This document shows, piece after piece, positions 34,327-45,717 of a stretch of DNA of 64,000 nucleotides. The DNA lies in NCBI GenBank assembly GCA_037954015.1, contig CM075688.1, forward strand, positions 106,843,986 to 106,907,985. The letters run 5' to 3'. The notes beneath the pieces are model-generated. The model saw only the letters and a list, made by a program, of their open reading frames with translations. It was not told where the DNA came from and did no database searches. The stretch comes from Psophocarpus tetragonolobus. Lineage: Eukaryota > Streptophyta > Magnoliopsida > Fabales > Fabaceae. Each line of letters starts with the position of its first letter. Position 1 is the first letter of the stretch. Made by a program: the position numbers and the translations under genes.

Positions 34327-37300
34327 ATATATATATATGTGCATATGTATGTATATATATACGAATTTGCTAACACGTGCGACCTTGTTTTCTAGTTGGG
34401 TTGTATTAGCAAACGACATCATTGGTTTGTATTAAGATAATCTTTAATTAACTTACTAACACACTTCAATTAAAAAAGAAAAAAAGTGTGCATTAGCAAA
34501 TGCTTGTTTGCTGACACATATGACTTTGTTTTTTTAGTTGAAATGTGTTAGAAAGCATCATCATTGGTATGCATTAAGGTCATGTTTAGTTATAAGTTGT
34601 TAATGCACTTCAACTAGAAAATAAGGCTGTGTGTGCTATATGTATGTATATATATACGAATTTGCTAACGTGTGCAACCTTGTTTTCTAGTTGGGTTGTA
34701 TTAGCAAACGACATCATTGGTTTGTATCAAGATAATCTTTAATTAACTTACTAACACACTTCAATTAAAAAAGAAAAAAAGTGTGCATTAGCAAATGCTT
34801 GTTTGCTGACACATATGACTTTGTTTTTTTAGTTGAAATGTGTTAGAAAGCAACATCATTGGTATGCATTAAGGTCATGTTTAGTTATAAGTTGTTGATG
34901 CACTTCAACTAGAAAATAAGGCTGTGTGTGCTAGCAAATCTAATATATATGTATATATATGAGTGTCTATGTGTATGATGCAAGATCCATTGATACCAGG
35001 TGACAAACTTAGTGAACTCTTCATTTCCACAATTCATTTTCTTAAAATCTAAAGGTTGTAATAAGTAATTAATCTCAATCATTAGATTTAAAAAAAATGA
35101 ACGGTTGGGATGAAAAGTAAATCTTTTATATTTACTCTTGGAGCGAATGGATCCTATATATATATATATATATCAAAACTTTAAGATAACTCATAAATTT
35201 TGGTCCACAAGATACATATCAACTCTCTTGAGTTGACCTGGATTAATCCTTTTAGCAATTTTAAGATTTTGTTGTACATTCTTGGATGCATTTAAATTGC
35301 CATATTTTGGAACTTACATGACAGTTTTAGTAAAGTTTTATGGCATCTCATATATTGATCTGTATGACCAGGAGGAACTTTTGGAGTTGCAGCATCCCAA
35401 TCTTGCTTCCACTATTAGAAAACAGCAACAACGAGCCTTAGAATTCTGGGAGAGTAACTGGGTAAGGAACAAATTATTTCTTGAATTTGTTAGTCTTCCA
35501 TTGAGCATAAAATTTATGTATTTCTTAACAAAATTTTTTTAATCTTGTTTAGCACAGTGGTGCGCCTCTTAAAATTAAGCGTCTTGCACGTGATCCTCAA
35601 AGGTTCACTTGGGCTGTAAGTATTGCACAGTCACGATGTATTAACATGCAAACTAGAATTGGTGCTCTAAATCAAGAAGCCAATATGCTGATTCCTTATG
35701 CTGGTGAGCCCAGTTCACCTTAGTCTGATTAAATATGATAGCTTTTATGTACTCATTAATATTATAATCAAAGAAATCTCTTATCTTCAAATTTCACTTT
35801 ATTCTAGTTTCTTAAGGAGTTTGTTTATTAAGATGCCATTTACCTGTTTCAATAGAAAATTTAGCAATTAAAAAAAAATAAAACTGGCAAAAATAACTAA
35901 GTGTTAGAGTCTGTACTACTACAGGAGGATTTTTAAAATTTCTGTTTGATGAACAACTAGCATCAAAATTATTCATGGGATGGTTTTTTCTCTGCATGGC
36001 AGAACAAAGCTTCAAACTCTTTGAGAAGAAGGGAAAAGTGTGTAAAATGTTTACTTTCTCTCTTGGGGGAATTTCTTTCTTTTCATTTTTAATAATATAT
36101 CTATAGAAGTAAAGTTTGTAGAGTAACTGAAATGAATACTGTGGATTGTTAGAACCGTTTTCACATTTTTATGCAACAAATTATAATACAAGTAAACAAA
36201 CACTTCTAAACAGTCCTTGGAATTGTCTTTATCACTTTATGACATTTGTAATAAAAAAAAGAAAACAAAATGACATAGTGGAGGGAAGGAAGTGGCAAAA
36301 AAGTGTAAAAGTTTATTAGTACATGGTATATATTTGGTGGCAGTTATTATGTTTCCTACTTATGATGTTTTTTCAACTAAGCTCATTGACTAACTTAGTC
36401 TTACTTTTCAGATATGCTGAACCATTCATTTGAGCCAAATTGTTTTTTCCATTGGCGTTTTAAGGACAGGATGCTTGAGGTTCTTATAAATGCTGGACAG
36501 CGCATTAGAAAGGGAGATGAGGTAAGCCAATTGACTTTTCTTGTGAAAATACATTCAATTAATTACCCTAGGAAATAGTTGTATTGGAAATACTAAATTG
36601 TATTGGAACTTCTCTCATAGGAAATAACTAGAATTATTACTGCATAATCTTAGTTTTTATTTATTCATCATAATCTTCAAATTCTGTGAGTTTCTATAAA
36701 CATTACTTAATGAAGAACTGGAGCTATTCTTTTTTTCCTTAATGGTAAGGAATAACTTGTTTTACTGCATAGAAATTATCTTATTTGTTTATTATATAAA
36801 TGTAAGAGTAAATAACATAGACCCCTCTTGAGGTGTCATTTGTCTTATAGATGTATTTACAATCTATTGTTATATCATTTGAATGGTAAGGAATAGTTTT
36901 TTTTTTTATCTTAATCTTCAAATTTTGGGAGTTTCTATAAACATTACTGTGCAGATTTTTTTTTCCCCCTTCTTACAAGTCTATAACCAGAGAAAGTACA
37001 TTGTCTCAAGAAGTAGAAGGCAGGTGAAATATATACATTTAGAGCGCGTGCCAAATGAATGTCAAACTCTTAATGTTGGCTAGTGTACAGCGGAACCTCT
37101 CATACTCAGTATGGCTATACAAGTATACATAGAATGGCTTCTCCTATTTTTGGGAGTTCCACCAACTCAAAGATGTAGTGATTATGCCAAATGCATGGGG
37201 ATTGGGAATGACTCTACAACCTTTGCTTCTCATTACTCTAATCATCCAAGGCACTTAAATGGAACCTTCCAGTGGTTCCTTGACAACCAGGACACATTTG

Positions 37301-40300
37301 TGGTTTAGAATGTTTATAGAACCTTCCATAGAGTTTTAAAATGTTCTCCATGGTGTTGTCCAATAACAATTAACTTAGGGTTAAAAGAAAGAACAAAAGA
37401 AGATTAGGATGATGAAGAAGCCTACTAAAGATACAAAATATACAACCCATAAATAGACACAAATATAAAAAAAAAGAAACATAAAAAGAAATAATCATTA
37501 GCTCAAAGAGACATTATTAGCACAAGAAGGCTCTACAATCCCTTTGCATATTTGTTGAAGAAACACCCAAATCAACCAAAATACTCGTAAAAGCTAGAAG
37601 AACAAGTCATTTAAAGAAGATAACTAGTTAAAATCTGACTGAATTCTCCTGTTATGCTATAGATATATGCATCTTGTTAAATATAAGTATGTATTTAATG
37701 TTAGTTATTAGTTGAGTTTCATTTTATCTTTCATTTATGATTGTATGTCAGAGGTAGGTGGCTGTTGAAGCTCACCCTTCTGATTTCTTTTGTACTCTGG
37801 TTTATCTCTAATAATAAGATGTTTTGAGTTAAGTGTAAGCTAATTCACTCAAGCTTTTCCTATATTCAAGTTGGTATCAGAGCAGGAACGATTCTATTCT
37901 TTAAGTCTAAAGTCACAGTAGGCTGTTCGCCGCCGTTCGCCGCCGTTCGCTACCATCGCCGATGACTTTTTTGTTCGGTGAGTTCAGAAATAGGTGCGCC
38001 TCGATGTGCGCAGCCTAACCCAAGTGGTCGCTCTTCCAACGGACTCCTCACATTCACCAAACAGGAGGTGAATGAGCTTCACGCGTCGGCCAAATGACCT
38101 CCATTTGCCGTCGTTCCGCCATCGTTTGGTTCGCCAGAGCCTGCGGGTTCCACTGCCGGTCTTCATTTCCAGTTTGGGCAAGCTTCCTTAGGTTTAGCTC
38201 AAATTTCTCTGTCGATCCTCTCTTTGCTCTTTTTTCCAAATCTGAAATGGCCTCTTCTACCTCCTCTGGTGTCAAATCTAGTCCTGTCCTTCCTATATCT
38301 AGGGCTGCCATTATCTCAGTAGAGAAGCTCAATGGTAAAAATTATTTATCATGAGCTTATTCTGTGAAGCTCTGGTTCCTTGGACAAGGACACCATGAAC
38401 ATTTAGAAAAAGAAGATATTGAGGGATCAATTGAACAGGGAAAACTCAGTGGAAGAAACTAGATTTTCAACTTTGTGTTCTTCTATGGTAGTCAGTAGAA
38501 CCTAAAATATTAAGGAATCTCAAAGCATTCAAGTTCTATTATTCTTTTTACAAGAAAGCTTAAGATATCTACTCTAATGACATTAACGCTTATTGATTGT
38601 GTTCAGAAGCTAGCCTCCTTGAAGCAAAATGATTCAGATATGGTGTCTTATGTTTCCGATGCTCAGGCCGCTGCAAAAGAATTAAAGCTTATCCTAGAAG
38701 CTGACTCTATAGAATAAAGAAGGAAACGATTTGATAATCTCTATATGGTTATGATTTTTCGTGGTATAAACCCGTCATTCAATCACATCCATGTCAAGTT
38801 CTGACAGAACAAAATATTCCTACTATGGAGAGCCTAACTACTTGACTCCTCTGTGTTCCTACCCTAAATAATTAGTGCACCTCCCTTGAAAGTAATGCAG
38901 AATCTTCTATTATGATGTCTTTTAGAGGGAGAGGAGGATGTGGAAATAGAGGACGTGGTGGGAGAGGTAATCGTCCTCAATGTACTAATTGCAAAACGAT
39001 GGGTCACACTCATGAAACATGCAACTCACTGCATGGTTTTCCAGACAAGTTTGCACATGTATCAAAATCTGAGAAACCTGAAGAAAAGAAATTATCTTAC
39101 AAAGAGTAGCACAAATACCAAGAGTACTTGAGGTTGAAGTCTAACAGCCTCGTTAACCCTCTTGTGGACCTAATGTCTCAATAACTTGCATTTCTCAATC
39201 TGTGGAAGGTCAAAATCTATGGATTGTTGACTTTGGTGCTTCAGACCATATCTCTGGTAATTACTCTTTGTTTTCATCTTTGTCATCTCCCAAATTTTTC
39301 CACCTTGTCACATTAGTCGATGGGTCAAAAGTTTCAGCTCAAGGAGTCGGTTCAATATCTGTTTCTCCCTCCTTAAATTTAACTTTTGTTTTGTACATTC
39401 CTTCTTATCCCAATTTACTTTCTTTGAGTCAGTTAACTAAATCCTTAAATTGTTTAGTCACATTTAATTTTGATTCATTTGTCATTCAGTAATGTGGTAT
39501 GGGCGTACAACTTGACACAGGACATGAATCAAGGGGTCTCTATTACCTGAAGTCTAGTCCTTCAGTGTCTTGCCTTGCATCTATCTTTCCTAGACTGTTA
39601 CATGATTGTTTTGGACACCCAAGTTTAGCCAAATTAAAGATAACGACTCTTAGTATTAAAAAAAATCCAAACTTTAGAATATGAAGCTTGTTAACTAGGC
39701 AAACATGTTAGATCTTCTTTTGCTAGTCAAGATGAGCTAAGATGTAATTTAGCCTTTTCTACTTTTCATTCAGATATTTGGAGACTTAGTCGGGTTCCTT
39801 CTTTTGGATTTAAATATTTTGTAACTTTTATTGATGAATATTCCCGTTGTATGTGACTTTATTTAATAAAAGAAAGGTTTGAACTTTTGTCCATATTGTG
39901 TTCTTCTTTCATGAAATAAAAAATCAATTTGGAAAATCAATTAAAATTGTTAGAAGTGATAATGTAAAGGAATATTTTTCCTCTGAACTCTCTTCTTTTT
40001 TGTCCTCTCAAGGAATCTTACACCAATCCACTTGTCCCCACACTCCTCAACAAAATGGGATAGCAGAAAGAAAGAGTCACCACCTTGTTGAAACGGCTTG
40101 TTCCTTAATGCTTAATGTAAAGGTTCCATTACATCATTGGGAAGATGCGAGTCTTTCTGCTTGTTATCTTATCAATAGAATGCCCTCTTCCTCTCTTGAT
40201 AATCAAATTCGTCATATAATCCTGTTTCTCATTGAACCTCTGTATCATGTATCACCACATGTATTTGGATGTATGTGTTTTGTTCATGATCTGTCTCCAA

Positions 40301-43300
40301 GTATTGATAAGTTGTCAACTAAATCCATCAAGTGTGTCTTCCTAGGATACTCTCATATTCAAAAAGGTTACAAAGGCTATTTTCCTAATACCAAGAGGTA
40401 TTATATGTCTGCTAATGTTACCTTCTTTGAGGATACTCCCTTCTACTCCTCCATTTCCATCCAAGAGGTATTGCTCACTTCCACCTCTCATTCTAAAATT
40501 GTCATCTCTCCTAGCATCTCTTCTCAATTTGATCATGTAGATATTCATCCAACTCCAAATATCATTGACACTGATCCTTCACCCTCTAGTACTATTCAAG
40601 GCATGACACTTGCAACTAGTTCTATTGTACCTGATGACTCTCTTGGCTCATGTGCCTCTCCATCTGCTTCTTGTACAACAACTCCTAATTCTTCTTCTAT
40701 GGCCGATGACAACTCAAGTTGACCTATTGCTCTTTGAAAAGGTATTTGTTCCTCTCGAAACCCACACCCTATCTATAGTTTTTTGAGTTATCATCGTTTA
40801 TCTCCTTCTTATTGTTCCTTTGTCAATTCATTATCATTTATCACCATTCTCAAAAATGTTTGTGAAGCACTTGATCATCTTCGATGGCGACAAGCCATGA
40901 TTGATGAAATGAAGACCCTTGGTCATAATGGTACATGGGAGTTGGTTCATATACCTCCAGGGAAGAAACAAAATACCATTTCTCGATTTAGTGCAGAAGC
41001 TAAATATATATTTATGACTCTATCTACATGTGAGTTGGTGTGGGTTAAACAACTTATACAAGAATTGAAATTCTGTAAAATTTCTCCATTGCAACTTTAC
41101 TGTGATAAACTGATAAGCAAGAAGCTCTCCATATTGCCTCCAATCCAGTGTTTTTATGAAAGGACTAAGCACATTAAAATTTATTGTCACTTTGTAAGAG
41201 GAAATGTGTTGTCTAAGAAAACTAGGACCGAGTTTGTTAGTTCCATGGTAGTTGAATCGAGATACACATTATGTATCGGAAAGTCAAATTTCTGAATCTT
41301 GAATCTAATCATATCGTGAATCGTAAGATTCATGACCACTAAAATTTTTTTTATATATATAATATATAAAAGTACTCTAGTAGTATTTTAACATCAAGAA
41401 ATGTATTTAAAATGAAAACATTCGCATGTCTAATGACAATTTGAATTCAAGCAACTATATAGTAATATAGTGATATATAAGTTTCAATTCAAGACAAACA
41501 ACTGTACAAAATAACAGCCACAAGGTAATAAAAAGGGATGTTTGCGGTTGCACAACTAAACATAGAGCCTTCAACAAACCCTAAACCAAAAATAAGTTTA
41601 TACCCCTAAACCTACCACGCAAAAGTCAACAGCCTAATACCACAAACAACAGAGACAAAAATTGTAGAGAAAAGGAGTTGCAGAGAGAAGGAGACGAGTT
41701 ATAATGGAGACGCGAGCCCTGTTGTAAAGAAGGAGAGCTTCGAAGGATAGAGAAGTGTGTTTCTCTCAAAGAAGCTTGTTGGGCATTAGGGACGAAAATT
41801 TTTCGGCATCCCCCCCCCTTTCCAGACCCATTTTCGTCTAAAAAAGGAGCAAAATTAGGGTTATTTTGAATCCAGGTCATGCAACCCAACTCGGTTTGGA
41901 ATGCAGAAAACACTGGGTTTGAATCCCACGATTCTCCCAAAACTCGCGATTCACACGATTCTCCACCGATTCGTGCTATTCGGAACCGATTCATACCCAA
42001 AAAAGATACAACCTCCGATTCGCGTCGCTTGAGCTCCGACTTGTATCGAATCGCATGTATAACTACACTGGTTAGTTCATATAATCAGTTTGCAAATCTA
42101 TTAACCAAACCCTTGAATGGTCCTCGGATTCAATACTTGATTTCCAAGCTTAGAACATATGATTTATATGCTCCAACTTGAGGGGAGTGTTAAATATAAG
42201 TTTGTTTTTAAAGTTAGTTGTTAGTTGAGCTTTATTTTATCTTTCATTTATGATTGTATGTCAGAGGTAGGTGGCTGTTGAAACTCACCCTTCTAATTTC
42301 TTTTGTATTCTGATTTATCTCTATTAGTAAGATGTTCTGAGCTGAGTATAAGTTAATTCACTCAATCTTGAGGGGGAGTGTTAAATATAAGTTTGTATTT
42401 AATGTTAGTTGAGTTTCATTTTATCTTTCATTTATGATTGTATGTCAGATGTAGGTGACTGTTGAAGCTCACCTTTCTGATTTCTTTTGTATTCTGATTT
42501 ATCTCTATTAGTAAGATGTTCTGAGCTGAGTATAAGTTAATTCACTCAATCTTTTCCTATATTCAAGTCATCTAAAGCCAGAAAAGAGAGTAAAGCTCCA
42601 CAATTTGGGCTTGCTTAATTAGTTTTGCGAGGTTCAGTTAGACCCTAAGCCCAAATTCTAAGATCTTGCTATTGCCTAAACTAAAACCTCTAAATTGAAA
42701 GAGTAGAGGGGGGGAAAATGAAATTCAAGTTGAGAAGGCAAATCCATGTTCCCCCAGAATGTCAAACATCTTACATCACAAATTCATATTGATAGCTAGC
42801 ATATAATCATGTCTTTATATTTTATACTTACCTTTAAAAGATGGTCCGGATGTGGGAGTTTGATTGTTCATTAACTTGATAAATATTAATTTATTTATTA
42901 GATTGGTTAACATGCTTTTAGAGCATAAGTCCTTTTATGTTGGTGAAACTAAAATGTTTGTTGTTTCCATGTTTTTTCTATCATTTGTATTATTCACTGT
43001 GAGACATGGATATCCTGATTATGCTGTGAAAATTTGTAACAGATGACAGTCAATTACATGAGTTCGCAGAAGAATGACTTATTCATGCAAAGATACGGGT
43101 TTTCATCACCTGTGGTAATTTTGTTTCCATTTAAATCTAGATGAATGTAATATTCTATATCTTTTTGTTCCTTATCCTGAATATCTGTGGATGGAAACCC
43201 ATAAAAATAAAGACCGAGGAGGCCTCACAGGTATAAATGATTCCTTGGGAATAACTTCTACACCTTGTTTGTTTGAGGGGAAAGAAATGAAGATAATTGG

Positions 43301-45717
43301 TGAGAAGAGAATAGAAGTGAAAATGGAATAATATTATAGTTGTTTGACTTTGGGATAAAGAGTGGAAAAAAGTGAAAAGTCGTGGAAATTAGGTTGTTTG
43401 ATTAAAGAAATGAAAAGAAACATTGTTAAATACAAAATTACCAAAATAAATAATACGATTTTTTGTACTTTATTTGCAGGCTATGAGCATACATAGTCGA
43501 ATATGCATGAGGGATATCCAACTATGTGTTATCCTTTTACATGAAAACATCGTAATGTGTGGTTCAAACTTTTGTGAACTTATAGTTCGATATGCAACAT
43601 ACATATCCAACTATATGTTAAATTTTATTCAACTAAAACCAAAATGTGTCCTGTTAAACCGATTATATTGAAGAAATAGTTGACTATCTTGGGATAAAAT
43701 GGCAAAACATCAGATCAGGTGCAGTTTTCTTCTCGTAAAACTGACCCCTGTGGTACCCGCTTATTTCTTGGCCCTTTCTTCAGTATCAAATGAAACGAAT
43801 TTGTCTTGGGCTGTGTGAATCTCCTTGTTTACCCACTTTCCACTTTTCTTCACCTGAAATTAAATGGAGCGTTAATGAATTAAGTGACAAACAATCTCAA
43901 TACGTTTTTCTGCTTTCATAGAACAATGGTTTGATGCAATATATGGGGATCTAGATTAACACAAGTTCTCGTGTGGTAGGTACTGTTGGAGCAGCCTCAT
44001 GGGATAATAACTGTCTGTAATTGCTATAACAAAACCTGTTAACAAGTGTTTTGGACCATTGCTCAGTAGTCTTTAAGGAAGAAAATGAAAGAAATAATTA
44101 AAGCAAGGTGGCAGTTTTGTAACTATAATGAAAACATATCAACTGAAAAGAAAACTGAATATATTCTAAAATTCTTCCCAGAGAACTCTAAAGTCGATCA
44201 CCCATCCTACAGAGATCTAACCTAAATCACGTAAGAATATCTCTGTAGTCTGCATTATGTTGTAAGATTTGTCCATGGTCATTATAAAGTATGCCATGTG
44301 CAGGTGCTTCTTTGAAGTATGTATAAATTTTATATTATGTTATTTTATTGTTCTTATGAGTTGTGACGAACAATTCACGGAAACTTGTTTTTGGTTTTTA
44401 GATTTACTCATTCTACTGAACTTTGAAATGTAGTTCTCAGAGTTGCTTACAATTGCAGAACCCTTGGGACGAAATTAAATTCTCAGGCAATGCACGTATT
44501 CATTTGGATTCTTTCTTGTCAATTTTCAATATATCTGGCCTTCCTGAAGAGTATTACCATAACGGTATGGGCAATATGAATTTTCTTTTTGCAATCTGCT
44601 GTGTTACACTTTTGTCTATACACATAGGCATTATTTAGGATCAATACGAAATTTATGGCAGACTGTCTATCAAATGCGAGAGATACTTTTGTTGATGGAG
44701 CAGTCATAGCTGCAGCTCGAACATTGCCAACTTGGTCAGACAGGGATGTGCCTCCAATCCCTAGCATTGAAAGAAAGGCTGCGAAGGAGTTGCAAGATGA
44801 ATGCCAAAAGATGCTTGCAGAATTTGCTACAACCTCTAAGCAAGATCAGAAACTGCTAGGTAAATTTGCATTCATATCCTTACACTAGAAACTAGATACA
44901 CAGAACTGATTCTCATAATAATTTGTATTATTCAATAATTTGCTTTGTGATAATATATAAGTATATGTCGTCCTGAAAATGATTCATACAAGTCTGTTAA
45001 CTTTTCTTTCATATCCCTAATACACATGGGTTTGTAAACATTTTGGGGATATTCTGGTTGACTTGGAGTCAGTCTATCAACATTGCCAAAACAATTTACT
45101 TTCTTAGTTAAGGCTACAACTCTACATGATTACAGTTGTATCTTCTACTTAAGCTTCATCAGTTCTGTGGAGATCTGGATCAATTGAACCTCCATTAACA
45201 CCTTCAAGTTCACCGAATAGTACTTTTGTTGAGGATTTTATTTGAGTCTATTACAGAAATCCAATGGGCAAAAGGCTCAATCACTTGTGAGTGGGAGCTC
45301 TTCAAATTATCACCTAAGGTTTATAAAATAGTCATGTGATCCTTCCTCAAGGATGGACTCAATCTTGTAAACTAAAAGATCAAAATTTACCAAAAGCTCC
45401 AGGGTTGTGTGACTATTGTGGCTCTAGGTGAGATTTCATGATAAAAGCTAATTCTTAGCTTGCACATCATGATTGCAGATTCCATGACAGATGCTACGAG
45501 GACACTTGAAGCTTCAATAAAGTATGCCATACTTGCATCATCTAGCAGTTTCACAAGTTTTTTTAATTTTATTTTCAGCCATATCTTAAACCCTAAACCC
45601 CTCTAACTATAGTTTCACTGTGAATGCCACATGTGCAGGTATAGATTGCACAGGAAATTGTTCATGGAGAAAATTATCCAAGCATTGGACATGTATCAAG
45701 AGCAAATACTGTTCTGA
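31785..45717 (+). CDS. PTAC14: SET-domain plastid protein, pTAC14 orthologue, 13 exons
   Basis: In Arabidopsis, pTAC14 is a SET-domain component of the plastid-encoded RNA polymerase complex, needed for chloroplast transcription. Exons: 31785-31829, 31903-32052, 33114-33251, 33482-33607, 33797-33925, 35372-35461, 35553-35703, 36412-36521, 43043-43114, 44459-44564, 44662-44859, 45479-45521, 45639-45717. All phases agree, giving 478 aa, near the family length. The N-terminus looks like a plastid transit peptide (Ser/Thr-rich, few acids), followed by PADPDFYKIGYVRS. SET hallmarks are NHSFEPNC (about 280-287) and GDEMTVNY (about 311-318). A Rubisco-LSMT-like C-terminal domain follows (GLPEEYYHN, DTFVDGAVIAAARTLPTWSD). 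Intron 8 (6.5 kb) contains copia-2, inserted in sense orientation. Intron 5 has a 295-bp tandem duplication. The reading frame is intact, so the gene is probably functional if the large intron splices. Confidence 0.93.
32662..32727. repeat. GAT/AAT trinucleotide microsatellite
   Basis: About eight GAT repeats pass into AAT repeats, with a further AAT block to 32727, in intron 2 of pTAC14. It is likely to be length-polymorphic. Confidence 0.9.
34345..34934. repeat. 295-bp tandem duplication in pTAC14 intron 5
   Basis: 34345-34639 and 34640-34934 are head-to-tail copies with only about half a dozen differences by eye, so the duplication is recent. Each copy itself holds two related segments of about 150 bp bounded by ATTTGCTAACAC-like and GTGTGCATTAGCAAAT-like ends, which are inverted to each other. 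The array is therefore four short TIR-type units in a row. TA-rich microsatellites flank it. Confidence 0.8.
36522..37674. other. Start of pTAC14 intron 8, before copia-2
   Basis: Intron sequence. A less A+T-rich block at about 36970-37310 with open frames of about 65 codons (36883-37083, 37111-37308) could be a captured gene or element fragment. I recognise no domain in any frame. Confidence 0.35.
37675..37871 (+). repeat. copia-2 5' LTR
   Basis: It begins TGTTAAATATAAG. The copy at 42379 and its flank indicate that it ends TATATTCAAGT, which is not the canonical CA. The alternative is a CA end at 37868 followed by a 3-base spacer. Confidence 0.85.
37872..37883 (+). other. copia-2 primer-binding site
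   Basis: TGGTATCAGAGC is the standard copia primer-binding site complementary to the 3' end of initiator-Met tRNA. Confidence 0.88.
38247..39108 (+). pseudogene. copia-2 gag remnant
   Basis: The start MASSTSSGVKSS at 38247 leads into EKLNGKNYLSWAYSVKLWF, broken by a TGA after NYLS. Further gag sequence follows in shifted frames. A Gly/Arg-rich stretch and a zinc knuckle CTNCKTMGHTHETC lie in 38912-39108. Confidence 0.8.
39202..39684 (+). pseudogene. copia-2 protease and pre-integrase remnant
   Basis: LWIVDFGASDHISG is the retropepsin active-site region with Phe in place of the usual Ser of DSGAS. The downstream frame 39499-39684 contains the pre-integrase stretch with LLHDCFGHPSLAKLK. Stops lie between the parts. 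Confidence 0.8.
39760..40722 (+). pseudogene. copia-2 integrase remnant
   Basis: The core starts with FHSDIWRL and FVTFIDEYSR, then meets a stop. The open frame 39898-40722 continues with IVRSDNVKEYF, PHTPQQNGIAERK (which holds the expected Glu), HHWEDASLSACYLINRMPS and KCVFLGYSHIQKGY. The tail is Ser/Thr-rich, as usual before RT. Confidence 0.85.
40840..42180 (+). pseudogene. copia-2 RT/RNase H remnant with internal deletion and insertion
   Basis: The RT start (LRWRQAMIDEMKTL, GTWELVHIPPGKK) runs directly into the RNase H motif around SRFSAEAKYIFM at about 40970, skipping the RT core. RNase H continues to TEFVSS (about 41242), is interrupted by the insert 41244-42070, and resumes with NQFANLLTKPLNGPR to a stop near 42180. 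Confidence 0.85.
41244..42070. mobile_element. hAT-like non-autonomous element nested in copia-2
   Basis: An 827-bp insert is flanked by perfect 8-bp duplications GTTAGTTC (41236-41243 and 42071-42078). Removal of the insert and one duplication restores the copia frame across the site. Ends are imperfect inverted repeats: CATGGTAGTT on the left, CAGTGTAGTT on the complemented right. An 8-bp duplication and CA-type ends fit the hAT superfamily. Repeated GATTCGNNTCG-like motifs occur near both ends. An open frame on the minus strand (41626-42000) resembles no transposase I know. Confidence 0.8.
42188..42369 (+). repeat. Extra partial LTR of copia-2
   Basis: This third LTR copy is preceded by its own polypurine tract (GAGGGGAG). 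It lacks the last bases of the full LTR and passes at CACTCAATCTT directly into a second polypurine tract and the full 3' LTR. Confidence 0.85.
42379..42568 (+). repeat. copia-2 3' LTR
   Basis: It matches the 5' LTR with scattered differences and lacks about 7 bp near its start. CATCT follows it directly, matching the bases before the 5' LTR. Confidence 0.85.

Larger units (their letters stand above)
37675..42568 (+). mobile_element. Defective Ty1/copia LTR retrotransposon (copia-2)
   Basis: LTRs lie at 37675-37871 and 42379-42568, with an extra partial LTR at 42188-42369. The primer-binding site TGGTATCAGAGC directly follows the 5' LTR, and a polypurine tract GAGGGGGAG precedes the 3' LTR. 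CATCT flanks the element on both sides (37670-37674 and 42569-42573), a probable 5-bp target duplication. Gag, protease and integrase remnants are present with stops. The RT and most of RNase H are deleted, and a hAT-like element sits in the remaining RNase H/3' end. It lies in intron 8 of pTAC14 in the same orientation as the gene. Confidence 0.92.

Noticed and set aside
41626..42000. 124-codon minus-strand open frame inside the hAT-like element
   Set aside because: It has no transposase motif and is biased in composition. Kept only as part of the element.
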